Shown: piece after piece, positions 41,773 through 50,373 of the stretch
Layout of the letters: each line of letters begins with the position of its first letter
How positions within the stretch are numbered: the first letter of the stretch is position 1
Origin: Salinibacterium sp. UTAS2018
GTDB lineage: Bacteria; Actinomycetota; Actinomycetes; Actinomycetales; Microbacteriaceae
Length of the DNA: 64,000 nucleotides
Assembly (NCBI RefSeq): GCF_004118935.1
Contig: NZ_CP035375.1
Coordinates: 2,480,001-2,544,000 of the forward strand
Direction of reading: 5' to 3'
Notes under the pieces: model-generated
What the model saw: only the letters and a program-made list of their open reading frames with translations
What the model was told of the DNA's origin: nothing
Database searches by the model: none
Translations under genes and position numbers: made by a program

Positions 41773-43884
41773 CTAGAGCTCGGACGTGGGGTGTGTACGT
41801 AGGTAACCTTGACGCGCGAAGTAGGCACCCGCTGCCAACAACGCGACGATGAGGGCGATGAGAGTCGCAACACCGGCTCCGGTATATGCGAGCTGCCCAC
41901 CGAGGGCATAGGTCGGAAGATCGAGGAGATCCTCTGAGCCGCTGACGAGGCAGGAACCAACGCAGGCGGCGGTGGGTGAGCCACAGTTTTCGGTGCAGTC
42001 AGGATCTTCGGTCCCTCCGCCGGTTCCGGGGCCACAGTTCTGCGTGCATCCGGGGTCAACGACGGTCTGAACGTTCGGTCCGACCACGGCGCGAGCAACG
42101 TTCACGGTGGCAACGTTTCCGCTGCCGACTGCCACGCGCACGGCGGTCTCGCTAAACATCTCACCCTTGACGGTGCCGGTGGAGGTCAAGCGTTCTTGCA
42201 CGTTGACCTTGATCGATACCAGGTTGCGAAGAACGGTCGCAACGCTCGAATCTCCGAGAAGACCGGTCACAGCCGGGTTCACGAGGCCCGTGTTGAGGCT
42301 GTTGACCAGCGACGTCACGACGCCACCGTTCGAGAAGAGCGAAGTGTTGAGGCTCTTGCCGAGGCTGCTGATCAGCGCGTCAACGGTGAGGTTGGTCTTG
42401 ACCGTTCCGCCGAGAAGCGAAATGTTGGTTTTCGCCGTGGTTGCCGTGCCGTTGATAAGCCCGTCGACGGTTCCGACGATGCTGACGTCTACGGTGCTGC
42501 GCAGGTCGGGCAACGCAGACTTCACGATGCTGCACACCGTTTTGGTGGTGTGCCCGATGACGCCCTGGGTGACGACCTTTTGGAGTACTTGCTTTGTGCC
42601 GCCGGTAGCTCCACCGGTGACGCCGCCGACCACGCCGCCGAGTAAACCACCGAGCAAGCCCTCGTCGCCGACAACCTCATCGAGGATGTCTACCGTGACG
42701 AGCTTTTCGGTGATGATGTCGCCGATGATCGGGATCTCCGTGTCAACACATTCCTTCTTCTCTGCGGCTTTCTGAGCGGTGAGCAGATTGAGCTTTGCCG
42801 AGACGCTCACGCGAGAGTTGCGCAGGGCAACTTCTACCCGGTCGACGATGTCGTCAGCGAGATCGGCGACAGTTTCAGTGATGCCGTTGAGGATCTTGTT
42901 GATCACGGCATCCGTCAGTAGCTCGGTGTTGGGAGCCAGGTTGTTCAGTTCGCCGCCGAGAAGAGCCTCGAGATCGACGACGACCGAACCTGTCTCGAGA
43001 TCGAAGCGCACCGCCCCGCTGCCGTACTTGCTGGTGAGAAGTGAGTCGACTGCACCCTGAAGATCGGCGTCAATCACTACCTTGACGTCGGCCGACGAGC
43101 CCACGACTCCGAGAACGGGGTCGAGTACGTCATCAATGGAATTGCCGAGCACGCCATTGTCGGTGCCTAAGTTCGCCAGCTTGCCGTCGACGCTACTGAG
43201 CGCGTTGTTGACCTTGCTGGTGAGCTTGCTGATCGCGGGGCTGGAGAAGCTCAGTGTCGCATCCGCGAGGGTGTAGTCGCCGGATGCCGACGTCATGTTT
43301 CCGTCAGCGCGAGCGGCAACAGCGCCGAGCTCGAGCGTGAGATCGGTAAGCACCGACGCGAACTCGTTGGTGAGCAGGCGATCGAGATCGAGCGTGAGAT
43401 CGCCAGCGGGGCCAGAGCCGACGCTGCCGACACCGATACCGCCGTCATCCTGGATGGCGCCGGTAGCGGCGAATGATTCACCGTTCTTGTCTGCCTGAGC
43501 GTATTGATTGACGACCCCGGCATCCACAACATCGAGCAGGGGAAGCTGCAGACCGCCAGGCTGGTGGAGCACCGTAGCGCCGAGAACATCAACGGTCAGC
43601 GGATCGCGCTGAACCTGTCGCGGCTGGCTACCGTCGTTGCTGGCGACTACCTGGCCGAGGCCGGCGACGTCGCCAAGATTCGTTCCCAGCACGTTGCCGG
43701 AAAGGAATTCTGCGTAAGCGTACGAGGCTCCGTTGGACTCTTCTGCGCTGGCAGCAACGGGTGCAATGAATGTGATGCCCGAAATAAGGGCCATGGTTCC
43801 GAGAGCCGCTCCGAAACGGACTCCTGCGGTGTGGATGCTTTTCCCGACTGGCTTCCCAGTGCGCGGGATGTGTTGTGTAAACAC
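41773..43884 (-). CDS. Choice-of-anchor G-type surface protein with LAYTG sorting signal
   Basis: A 703-residue secreted protein. Signal peptide about residues 20-48 (GALGTMALISGI to APVAASA), then a large region repeating Leu/Val/Asp-rich segments (TVDVLGATVLHQPGGLQLP, LDLDRLLTNEFASVLTDL) in the style of choice-of-anchor G proteins, a Cys-rich stretch near residues 620-660 (DPGCTQNCGPGTGG, DPDCTENCGS) and a C-terminal LAYTG, hydrophobic segment and basic tail. LAxTG is the sortase class E signal. GTG 43884 has AGGAAGG eight bases upstream. Confidence 0.88.
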   Translation of the reverse strand: MFTQHIPRTGKPVGKSIHTAGVRFGAALGTMALISGITFIAPVAASAEESNGASYAYAEFLSGNVLGTNLGDVAGLGQVVASNDGSQPRQVQRDPLTVDVLGATVLHQPGGLQLPLLDVVDAGVVNQYAQADKNGESFAATGAIQDDGGIGVGSVGSGPAGDLTLDLDRLLTNEFASVLTDLTLELGAVAARADGNMTSASGDYTLADATLSFSSPAISKLTSKVNNALSSVDGKLANLGTDNGVLGNSIDDVLDPVLGVVGSSADVKVVIDADLQGAVDSLLTSKYGSGAVRFDLETGSVVVDLEALLGGELNNLAPNTELLTDAVINKILNGITETVADLADDIVDRVEVALRNSRVSVSAKLNLLTAQKAAEKKECVDTEIPIIGDIITEKLVTVDILDEVVGDEGLLGGLLGGVVGGVTGGATGGTKQVLQKVVTQGVIGHTTKTVCSIVKSALPDLRSTVDVSIVGTVDGLINGTATTAKTNISLLGGTVKTNLTVDALISSLGKSLNTSLFSNGGVVTSLVNSLNTGLVNPAVTGLLGDSSVATVLRNLVSIKVNVQERLTSTGTVKGEMFSETAVRVAVGSGNVATVNVARAVVGPNVQTVVDPGCTQNCGPGTGGGTEDPDCTENCGSPTAACVGSCLVSGSEDLLDLPTYALGGQLAYTGAGVATLIALIVALLAAGAYFARQGYLRTHPTSEL

Positions 43885-44377
43885 GACTGGTACCTTCCTG
43901 ATCCTGTGTGGATAAGGAAGCTGTCTCGACGGTGAGGCCAACTTGAGGGTTGTGCCACGAACTACTGCCTGATCTCAGCTTCGCTTGCCCATGTGGTGGT
44001 GCTGGTTTTTTAGTTGTGCGGCGAGATGGTTATGTCTCGCGTGGTGTTGCCCGAATGGTGTTGCTGGTTATGCCCGAATAAGAAGGGTTGGTTCGCCCCG
44101 CTTGTATAGAGAGACCGAGACCCCCCTCGGTTATGACGCGGGTTTATGAACTTTCTTGAAAACTTTTTCTGAGCCCGACCAGGAGCCGTTTTCTGGGGGT
44201 TTTCTGTATTGGACGCTCGCGCGGGGAGTGCGAACTGCGAGACGGCTCAGGATGACGTACACTTATTCAGGTAGTTGATAACTGCGATACTTTCGCGCGC
44301 CTGCTCCTCAATTCACAATGTGGATGTTGCGGTGTGTTTGTGCGAAAGTGTGGGTAAGAGATTTACGTCTCTTGCAA
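43885..44377. other. Gene-free spacer upstream of tRNA-Trp
   Basis: About 490 bases with no convincing coding frame. It holds the leader of the minus-strand surface protein gene and the promoter region of tRNA-Trp. TGCCCGAAT is repeated at 44048-44056 and 44071-44079, and GGTGTTGC is repeated beside it. No operator or RNA element was recognised. Confidence 0.5.
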
Positions 44378-44450
44378 AGGGTGGTGGCTCAATTGGTAGA
44401 GCAGCGGTCTCCAAAACCGCAGGTTGCAGGTTCGAGTCCTGTCCGCCCTG
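44378..44450 (+). tRNA. tRNA-Trp (CCA anticodon)
   Basis: Cloverleaf: acceptor AGGGTGG with CCGCCCT (one G-U pair), D-arm GGCTCAATTGGTAGAGC, anticodon stem GCGGT-ACCGC with loop CTCCAAA (anticodon CCA), T-arm around GGTTCGAGTCC, discriminator G. The 3' CCA is not encoded (CAA follows). Position just before secE and nusG is the normal one. Confidence 0.97.
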
Positions 44451-44514
44451 CAAGTCCCGGTCCGTGTTTCGCGGAATGGGTCGAGCAAGCCGAAGTATCG
44501 GAAGGTATCTAAGA

Positions 44515-44796
44515 GTGGCCAAGAAAGACGTAGACGAGCCCAGCGAGGACGTCGTCGCCAAGGCGAAGAAGGAGAGCGCGCAACGTCGTGGACCCTTCGG
44601 CCGCATGGCACTCTTCATTCGCCAAGTAATCAACGAACTCAAGAAGGTTGTGACTCCGACCCGGCGCGAGCTGGTCAGCTTCACTCTCGTTGTTCTTATC
44701 TTCGTGATCATCATGATGGGCATCGTTTCCGGCCTCGACTTTGGGTTCAGCGCCTTGGTGAACTTCTTGTTCGGCGATCCCAACCTTGTGGTCTAG
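44515..44796 (+). CDS. secE: Preprotein translocase subunit SecE
   Basis: A 93-residue single-span membrane protein. Charged N-terminus (KDVDEPSEDVVAKAKKE), amphipathic helix FIRQVINELKKVVTPTRREL and one C-terminal membrane helix. GTG 44515 is preceded by GGAAGG. SecE clamps SecY in the membrane. Followed at 57 bases by nusG. Confidence 0.95.
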   Translation: MAKKDVDEPSEDVVAKAKKESAQRRGPFGRMALFIRQVINELKKVVTPTRRELVSFTLVVLIFVIIMMGIVSGLDFGFSALVNFLFGDPNLVV

Positions 44797-44853
44797 GCCC
44801 TTCACAAACCGCAGCGGCTACGGCCGCACTGCAGAGTAACGAAAAGAGATTTA

Positions 44854-45831
44854 GTGTCCGAGAACCACCACGAAGACTCCGAGCTTGCTACGGCAGCAGA
44901 GCAGTCCTCCGAGGAGGATGAGGCGCAGACGGGCAACACCCTGGCTGAGGCAGAGCGTTCAGAAGACTCCGCCGAGCACCAGGCAATGCACATCGAGAGC
45001 GACTCGGCTGATGTCGACGCCGACCTTGCTGGGCTTCTTGAGGCTCTGGATGCCGCAGTCGACCCTGAAGCTGACGCTGAAGTAGACGACGCGCTCGATA
45101 TCGATAACGCTGCCGAGGCCGACGCTTCCGTTGCCGCGACTGATGACGAAGCAACCGACGACGCTGAAGCCCACGCCACTGAGGGTGCTGCTGCACCTGA
45201 GGACGAGGTAGAGGTTGATCCCTACGCCGAGTTCCGTATGGATCTACGCCTGCAGCCTGGCAAGTGGTACGTCATCCACTCCTACGCCGGCTTCGAAAAG
45301 CGCGTCAAGCACAACATCGAAAACCGCAAGGTTTCCATGGCCATGGAAGATTACGTCTTCCAGGTCGAGGTGCCGATGGAAGATGTCGTTGAGATCAAGA
45401 ACGGCCAGCGCAAGCTCGTAAACCGCGTTCGCATCCCCGGTTATGTTCTGGTTCGCATGGACTTGAACGAAGACAGCTGGTCAGTTGTTCGTCACACCCC
45501 TGGTGTTACGGGCTTCGTGGGCAACGCTCACAACCCTGTTCCGCTTCGTTTTGAAGAGGCGTTCAACATGTTGAAGAGCCTCGTAGAGATCGTTGAAGCT
45601 CCGCTTCCTAAGGGTGCATCGCAGAAGAGCAAGACCGCTGCACGCTCCATTCCGGCAGAGATCGACTTCGAAATCGGCGAGACCATCACCATCAAGGAAG
45701 GTTCCTTCGCAGGCCTTCCCGGTTCGATCAGCGAGATCAAGGCGGAGAGCGGAAAGCTCATCGTTCTGGTTTCCCTCTTCGAGCGTGAGACTCCGGTCGA
45801 GCTCAGCTTCGACCAGGTCACCAAGCTTTAA
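44854..45831 (+). CDS. nusG: Transcription antitermination factor NusG
   Basis: A 325-residue protein. The first 125 residues are an acidic Glu/Asp/Ala-rich extension, as in other actinobacteria. Then the NGN domain ([46 protein letters not shown]) and the C-terminal KOW ([16 protein letters not shown]). It binds RNA polymerase and couples to ribosomes or Rho. GTG start. Confidence 0.97.
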   Translation: MSENHHEDSELATAAEQSSEEDEAQTGNTLAEAERSEDSAEHQAMHIESDSADVDADLAGLLEALDAAVDPEADAEVDDALDIDNAAEADASVAATDDEATDDAEAHATEGAAAPEDEVEVDPYAEFRMDLRLQPGKWYVIHSYAGFEKRVKHNIENRKVSMAMEDYVFQVEVPMEDVVEIKNGQRKLVNRVRIPGYVLVRMDLNEDSWSVVRHTPGVTGFVGNAHNPVPLRFEEAFNMLKSLVEIVEAPLPKGASQKSKTAARSIPAEIDFEIGETITIKEGSFAGLPGSISEIKAESGKLIVLVSLFERETPVELSFDQVTKL

Positions 45832-45917
45832 GAGCTTCGGCTCCTAAAAAACCACCGCGCCCTCCGGGTGCGGGAGAGCTGGCCACACGGGTCAGTTCGT
45901 ACTGAAAAGGAAACACA

Positions 45918-46349
45918 ATGGCACCGAAAAAGAAGGTTACAGGTCTGATTAAGCTTCAGATCCAAGCCGGCGCCGCTAACCCCGCACCGCCCATCGGGCC
46001 TGCGCTGGGACAGCACGGCGTTAACATCATGGAGTTCTGCAAGGCGTACAACGCCGCAACCGAGGCACAGCGTGGAAACGTTATCCCGGTTGAGATCACC
46101 GTGTACGAGGACCGTTCATTCACGTTCATCCTCAAGACCCCGCCGGCAGCAGAGCTCATCAAGAAGGCTGCTGGAGTTGCAAAGGGTTCGGGCACGCCGC
46201 ACACCGTCAAGGTTGCGCAGCTCACTAAAGACCAGGTTCGTACGATCGCCGAGCAGAAGATGGCTGACCTCAACGCCAACGACATCGACGGCGCAATGAA
46301 GATCATCGCGGGCACCGCTCGCTCGATGGGAATCACGGTGGAGGCATAA
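45918..46349 (+). CDS. rplK: Ribosomal protein L11
   Basis: A 143-residue protein with the standard N-terminal ([30 protein letters not shown]) and C-terminal rRNA-binding domain ([26 protein letters not shown]). Its TAA overlaps the ATG of rplA by one base. Part of the GTPase-associated centre of the large subunit. Confidence 0.98.
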   Translation: MAPKKKVTGLIKLQIQAGAANPAPPIGPALGQHGVNIMEFCKAYNAATEAQRGNVIPVEITVYEDRSFTFILKTPPAAELIKKAAGVAKGSGTPHTVKVAQLTKDQVRTIAEQKMADLNANDIDGAMKIIAGTARSMGITVEA

Positions 46350-47038
46350 TGTCCAAGAATTCCAAGGCATACAAGGCCGCCGCTGAAAAGATCGAAGAGG
46401 GCAAGTTCTACACGCCCACTGAGGCTGTATCAGTTGCTCGCGAGACGGCTTCGAAGAAGTTCGACTCCACCGTTGAGGTCGCTCTTCGCTTGGGTGTAGA
46501 CCCTCGCAAGGCTGACCAGATGGTTCGTGGCACCGTTATCCTGCCTCACGGCACGGGTAAGACTGCTCGCGTTATTGTTTTCGCAACCGGTCCCGCAGCA
46601 GAGGCAGCTATCGCTGCTGGCGCTGACGAGGTCGGTGGCTCGGAGCTCATCGAGAAGGTAGCCGCTGGTTACACCAGCTTCGACGCTGCAGTTTCGACTC
46701 CTGAGCTCATGGGCCAGGTTGGTCGTTTGGGTAAGGTTCTTGGTCCCCGTGGCCTCATGCCTAACCCGAAGACCGGCACGGTTACTCCTGACACCGCAAA
46801 GGCTGTCTCGGAGATCAAGGGCGGAAAGATCGAATTCCGCGTTGACAAGCACTCCAACGTTCACTTCATCGTGGGCAAGGCTGCTTTCACCGCTGAGCAG
46901 CTTGACGAGAACATCAAGGCAGCGCTCGACGAGGTTCTTCGCGCTAAGCCCAGCTCCTCGAAGGGTCGCTACATCACGAAGGCTACGGTTTCGACCACCT
47001 TCGGTCCTGGCATTCCGGTCGACGTAAACTCGATCTAA
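46349..47038 (+). CDS. rplA: Ribosomal protein L1
   Basis: A 229-residue protein. [32 protein letters not shown] and [15 protein letters not shown] are L1 signatures. It binds the L1 stalk of 23S rRNA and, in many bacteria, represses its own operon. Followed by a terminator at 47053. Confidence 0.98.
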   Translation: MSKNSKAYKAAAEKIEEGKFYTPTEAVSVARETASKKFDSTVEVALRLGVDPRKADQMVRGTVILPHGTGKTARVIVFATGPAAEAAIAAGADEVGGSELIEKVAAGYTSFDAAVSTPELMGQVGRLGKVLGPRGLMPNPKTGTVTPDTAKAVSEIKGGKIEFRVDKHSNVHFIVGKAAFTAEQLDENIKAALDEVLRAKPSSSKGRYITKATVSTTFGPGIPVDVNSI

Positions 47039-47052
47039 TACTGCTTATGAAA

Positions 47053-47084
47053 ACGGGGGTCGGCTTCTGCCGATCCCCGTTTTT
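47053..47084 (+). terminator. Terminator after rplA
   Basis: ACGGGGGTCGGC-TTCT-GCCGATCCCCGT, a 12-bp stem with one G-T pair, then TTTT. It closes the rplKA transcript. Confidence 0.9.
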
Positions 47085-47108
47085 GCATTCCCCCGCAAGG
47101 AGAGCGCT

Positions 47109-47663
47109 GTGACCACTCTGATTCGACGCGCGTTTGAGTCGGATGCTGAGTTGCTGCATGAACTCGCGCGACAGACCTTTCCGCTGGCCTGCCCTCCGGG
47201 CACGACCGCCGAGGGCATCGCCGCGTTCATCTCTGAACACCTCTCGGCGAACTCCTTCACGCAGTATCTGAACGACTCTTCTCGCGAAATTCTGATCTCC
47301 GAGGTCGATGGCGAAGCATCGGGGTACGTGATGTTCTGCGTAGATGAACCCACAGATCCCGATGTCGCGGCTGCGCTCACCGTTCGGCCAACCGTCGAAC
47401 TGAGCAAGTGCTACGTCCTGGGTCAATTTCACGGCTCGGGGTCAGCGGCTGCACTCGTCTCCGCGGGCATTGACTGGGCGCGTGACCGTGAATTTGCTGC
47501 GGTGTGGCTCGGGGTCAATCAAGAGAATGCGCGAGCCAACCGCTTTTACGAAAAGATGGGATTCGAGCTCGTCGGCACCAAGAAGTTTCTCGTTGGTGGG
47601 CGCTGGGAAGACGATTTTGTGCGCCAGCTCACTCTGTTAGCTGATTCCGGCATGACCTCATGA
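47109..47663 (+). CDS. GNAT-family N-acetyltransferase
   Basis: A 184-residue enzyme. TLIRRAFESDAELLHELARQ is strand 1 and helix 1; VELSKCYVLGQFHGSGSAAA is the acetyl-CoA loop (QFHGSGSA fits QxxGxG/A) and LGVNQENARANRFYEKMGFE is the C-terminal signature. GTG start after AAGGAGAG. Overlaps the next gene. Substrate unknown. Confidence 0.92.
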   Translation: MTTLIRRAFESDAELLHELARQTFPLACPPGTTAEGIAAFISEHLSANSFTQYLNDSSREILISEVDGEASGYVMFCVDEPTDPDVAAALTVRPTVELSKCYVLGQFHGSGSAAALVSAGIDWARDREFAAVWLGVNQENARANRFYEKMGFELVGTKKFLVGGRWEDDFVRQLTLLADSGMTS

Positions 47664-48328
47664 CGACTCTCGCTTCGCCGCGCATCGCGCAGCAGACGCT
47701 GGAGGGCCTCACTGCGGTGGTGGGCAGCATCGCAGTGGGCGTTGCGTTGATTCTCATCTGGGCATCACGGCTCACGATTCCGCGTGAGCTTTATGTCAGT
47801 GAGTTGGGGGCAGAGGGCGAGCCCACGGCCGCCATCTTCGAGGTAGCGCTGTTGCTTATTGTGTTCGGCGGTTCCGCTGTGGCCTGGGCCGCGCGCCGTG
47901 TTCGATCCTGGCCGCCGGTGTTGTCCTTCGGCTCACCCGCGCTATCGCTCTGGGTGGGATGCGCCTTCTTCCTCGTGGCATCGCAAGTGACCTGCACGTC
48001 GGGCTGTCCGCTGCCGTATGGACCGAGCTTTACGTGGCAAGATTTCGGCCATACCCTCGCAGCGGTGCTCGCTTTCGCGGCGGCCTGCTGGGCCATGATC
48101 CAAACCTCCTTCGCTCGCGAACACAAGGTGCTCGCTCGGCTGTCGATTGGTACCGCGATCGCCGTCGCTGTGATTGCCGGAACGGGCGGGCTCTTCTCGC
48201 TCTTCCGCTTCCAAGTCGGGCTGGGCAGCAGGCTTGAGTTTGTCGCCACCACGATCGCCATCGCGTGGCTCATGATGCTCGGAACAGTGATAGCCGCACG
48301 GGCACTGAGGCGGCCTCCGCGGTCGTGA
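47660..48328 (+). CDS. DUF998 membrane protein
   Basis: A 222-residue protein with six hydrophobic segments. Loops keep SRLTIPRELYVSELGAEGEP after segment 1 and QVTCTSGCPLPYG (two Cys) in the middle, the latter typical of DUF998 proteins. It is translationally coupled to the upstream acetyltransferase (ATGA). Function unknown. Confidence 0.8.
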   Translation: MTTLASPRIAQQTLEGLTAVVGSIAVGVALILIWASRLTIPRELYVSELGAEGEPTAAIFEVALLLIVFGGSAVAWAARRVRSWPPVLSFGSPALSLWVGCAFFLVASQVTCTSGCPLPYGPSFTWQDFGHTLAAVLAFAAACWAMIQTSFAREHKVLARLSIGTAIAVAVIAGTGGLFSLFRFQVGLGSRLEFVATTIAIAWLMMLGTVIAARALRRPPRS

Positions 48329-48350
48329 GAACGGGACCGTTCGCGATTGC

Positions 48351-48380
48351 GGTGCGTGAGGCTACGGTGCGTGAGACTAC
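48351..48380. repeat. Two 15-bp tandem copies at a convergent junction
   Basis: GGTGCGTGAGGCTAC at 48351-48365 and GGTGCGTGAGACTAC at 48366-48380 differ by one base. The second contains the stop of the minus-strand YqaJ gene. Confidence 0.8.
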
Positions 48381-48979
48381 GGCGCGCGCATGAGGTCGAG
48401 CAGGCGATCGGCGAGCCCCACTAGTGTGTGAATCTGGTTCTCATCGCGATCTACCCACTGGCACTTTGGTGCGGCGTAGGTCGGCACAAAGTCAGTGTGC
48501 TGTTCCCACACCACGAGGGTGCGGTCCGCGCCGAGCACGTACTGCTGCCACCACACTTGCCGAAGATAAGAACGTGGAATGCTGCGCCAGGCTTTCGCCG
48601 TTGTCTTGATCTCAGACAGAATCAGCGAGCCATCGATCATCGAGACGCCATCCGGGGTCGCGAGATGGAGGGGCTCATCGTGCGCGTGGTACAGCGCGGA
48701 GCTTGACTGGATGCCGTGTTCGCCAAGAACCCAGCGCGCGATTTCTGGTTCCCGCGCGCGACCATGATCAGTGAACGCGTTTCCCGAGAAACCAGAGCCG
48801 AGCAACTTACTTTCTGCCACGGAGCGTAACGATTGCTCCGTGGCGAGGCGGGCGGCATCCGTGGCAGTCACACCGCGACTGCGGGCGCGGAGCCAAGCAA
48901 CGCGATCTTCGGAGCGGGCGACGATGCGGTCACGATGATTGGGCGCTATCGGCTCCCAGAGATCGAGTTCGGGTTGCAT
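48377..48979 (-). CDS. YqaJ-type viral recombinase family nuclease
   Basis: A 200-residue PD-(D/E)XK-like protein. RSRGVTATDAARLAT at the front, HGRAREPEIARWVLGEHG, the catalytic core DGVSMIDGSLILSEIKTT (Asp, Glu-x-Lys) and QVWWQQYVLGADRTLVVWE are YqaJ hallmarks. In phages these are lambda-exonuclease-like; many actinobacterial chromosomes carry a stand-alone copy. No phage gene is near. ATG 48979 was chosen over an upstream start that lacks homology. Confidence 0.88.
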   Translation of the reverse strand: MQPELDLWEPIAPNHRDRIVARSEDRVAWLRARSRGVTATDAARLATEQSLRSVAESKLLGSGFSGNAFTDHGRAREPEIARWVLGEHGIQSSSALYHAHDEPLHLATPDGVSMIDGSLILSEIKTTAKAWRSIPRSYLRQVWWQQYVLGADRTLVVWEQHTDFVPTYAAPKCQWVDRDENQIHTLVGLADRLLDLMRAP

Positions 48980-49116
48980 GGTCACGGTTCTATTCTCCCT
49001 CTTTAGAGTGAAACTGTGGTGGCCCCGTGCGCAAGACGGGGGAACCGCCGTGACCAACCGGCGCGGGGCGGCCGGTTGGGGCAGGAATTGCCGGTGCGAA
49101 CTGGCAGACTAGGCGA

Positions 49117-50370
49117 ATGCGAGCCGCGCCCCTCCCTTCAGCATCGTCGCCCCGACTCCGTCGGTGGCTGACCGGTGCGGCTGCGCTGGCGATCGCACTG
49201 ATGACCATCGTTCCCGCCGCAGAAACGTCGGCATCTACGGGCTCGCTTCCGCCCGATGTATCGGCGTTCGCCACGGATGACGATGGCTTGCTTCAGAGAC
49301 TCGAGGAGTTTTTCGGAGTTGATCAGCGTGGCACGGGGCTCGACTTCTCCGAAGGAATTGAGCTGGGAGAAATAGACCGCGTCTTCTTGTGGTCACAAGA
49401 TTTTCACTCCGGCATCACCACCGACACTCCTGTTCAGTACGTCAATCGGTGGAAAGTCCCCGTGATGATCGGCGACGAGCCTGTCGGGGTTGCTCTTATC
49501 GGATTCGACCCCGCAACGGTTGAGCCGGAGATGATCGACTTCATCCGCAGTCCCGGTACCGCGCTGGCGCTCGATGACGTTGACAGCGATGCCACTCTCA
49601 TCCACGAGCCCGAAACGGGCGCCTGGTTCAGCCTCGTTGATGGAGTAATCACTCCTCTGGTGCGAGGGTCAAGCGAGGTCGCGGGGGAGACCAGCTTGAC
49701 GGCGTATCAGCCCGTCGTGTCGTCGCGTGTCATCACTGTCGTGGACGAGACCCCGCAACCCAATCGGGGTGCAGTGCAATCGGTGGTGCTGATTGTGACG
49801 ACCGTGATCGTCGTCTTGTTGGCGCTGCTCGTTCCGACCATTCTCGGTAAACGGAACGAACGTCGAGAGCGTCGCGCTGAAGCTGAAGCTGAAGCTGAGG
49901 CTGGAGGCGGTGACAGCCAGATCGCGTCGGCCGTCACGAATGCCGCTCCCGGCGCGGTCGATGCGGTTGCAGATGCGGCCGCGGATGCGGATGCGGACGC
50001 CGGGCCGGAGGCGGGCGAAGCGACTGTTGCCGTCGAGCAGGAGCGTCCAGCGACGACTCCAGCGTCGGCGAAGGCAACGGTGAAGAAGACTCCCACTCCG
50101 AAGACTCCGGCGGCGAAGAAGACTCCGGCGGCGAAGAAGCCGAGCGCTCAGAACTCGGCTCCAAAGAAGGCTCCGGCCGCGAAGAAACCAGTCGCCAAGA
50201 ACCCGGCGGCGAAGAACCCGGCGGCGAAGAACACGGCAGTCAAGAAACCAGCCGCGAAGAAACCAGCCGCGAAGAGACCAACGGCGCTGAAGACGTCCCC
50301 GGCGGCCAAGAAAAAGTCGCCGGCCACTCCACCCTCGCCTGACGCGAGCGATAGTTCGGCAGCTCAGTAG
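49117..50370 (+). CDS. Membrane protein with extracellular domain and histone H1-like basic tail
   Basis: A 417-residue protein. Residues 1-40: signal-like hydrophobic stretch ending ETSAS. Residues 45-220: outside domain (RVFLWSQDFHSGITTDTP, VPVMIGDEPVGVALIGFDPA), which looks like a beta fold of unknown role. One membrane helix near 225-250 (VVLIVTTVIVVLLALLVP). Then a cytoplasmic Glu/Ala linker and a tail of many AAKK/PAAK repeats, like the C-terminal domain of histone H1 and mycobacterial HupB. The tail could bind DNA or RNA at the membrane. It is coupled to a MATE gene three bases on. Confidence 0.78.
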   Translation: MRAAPLPSASSPRLRRWLTGAAALAIALMTIVPAAETSASTGSLPPDVSAFATDDDGLLQRLEEFFGVDQRGTGLDFSEGIELGEIDRVFLWSQDFHSGITTDTPVQYVNRWKVPVMIGDEPVGVALIGFDPATVEPEMIDFIRSPGTALALDDVDSDATLIHEPETGAWFSLVDGVITPLVRGSSEVAGETSLTAYQPVVSSRVITVVDETPQPNRGAVQSVVLIVTTVIVVLLALLVPTILGKRNERRERRAEAEAEAEAGGGDSQIASAVTNAAPGAVDAVADAAADADADAGPEAGEATVAVEQERPATTPASAKATVKKTPTPKTPAAKKTPAAKKPSAQNSAPKKAPAAKKPVAKNPAAKNPAAKNTAVKKPAAKKPAAKRPTALKTSPAAKKKSPATPPSPDASDSSAAQ

Positions 50371-50373
50371 GCC

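Noticed and set aside
48377..48979. Prophage remnant suggested by the YqaJ-type nuclease
   Set aside because: No integrase, structural, annealing or lysis gene nearby, and no attachment-site repeats; flanks are ordinary chromosomal genes.
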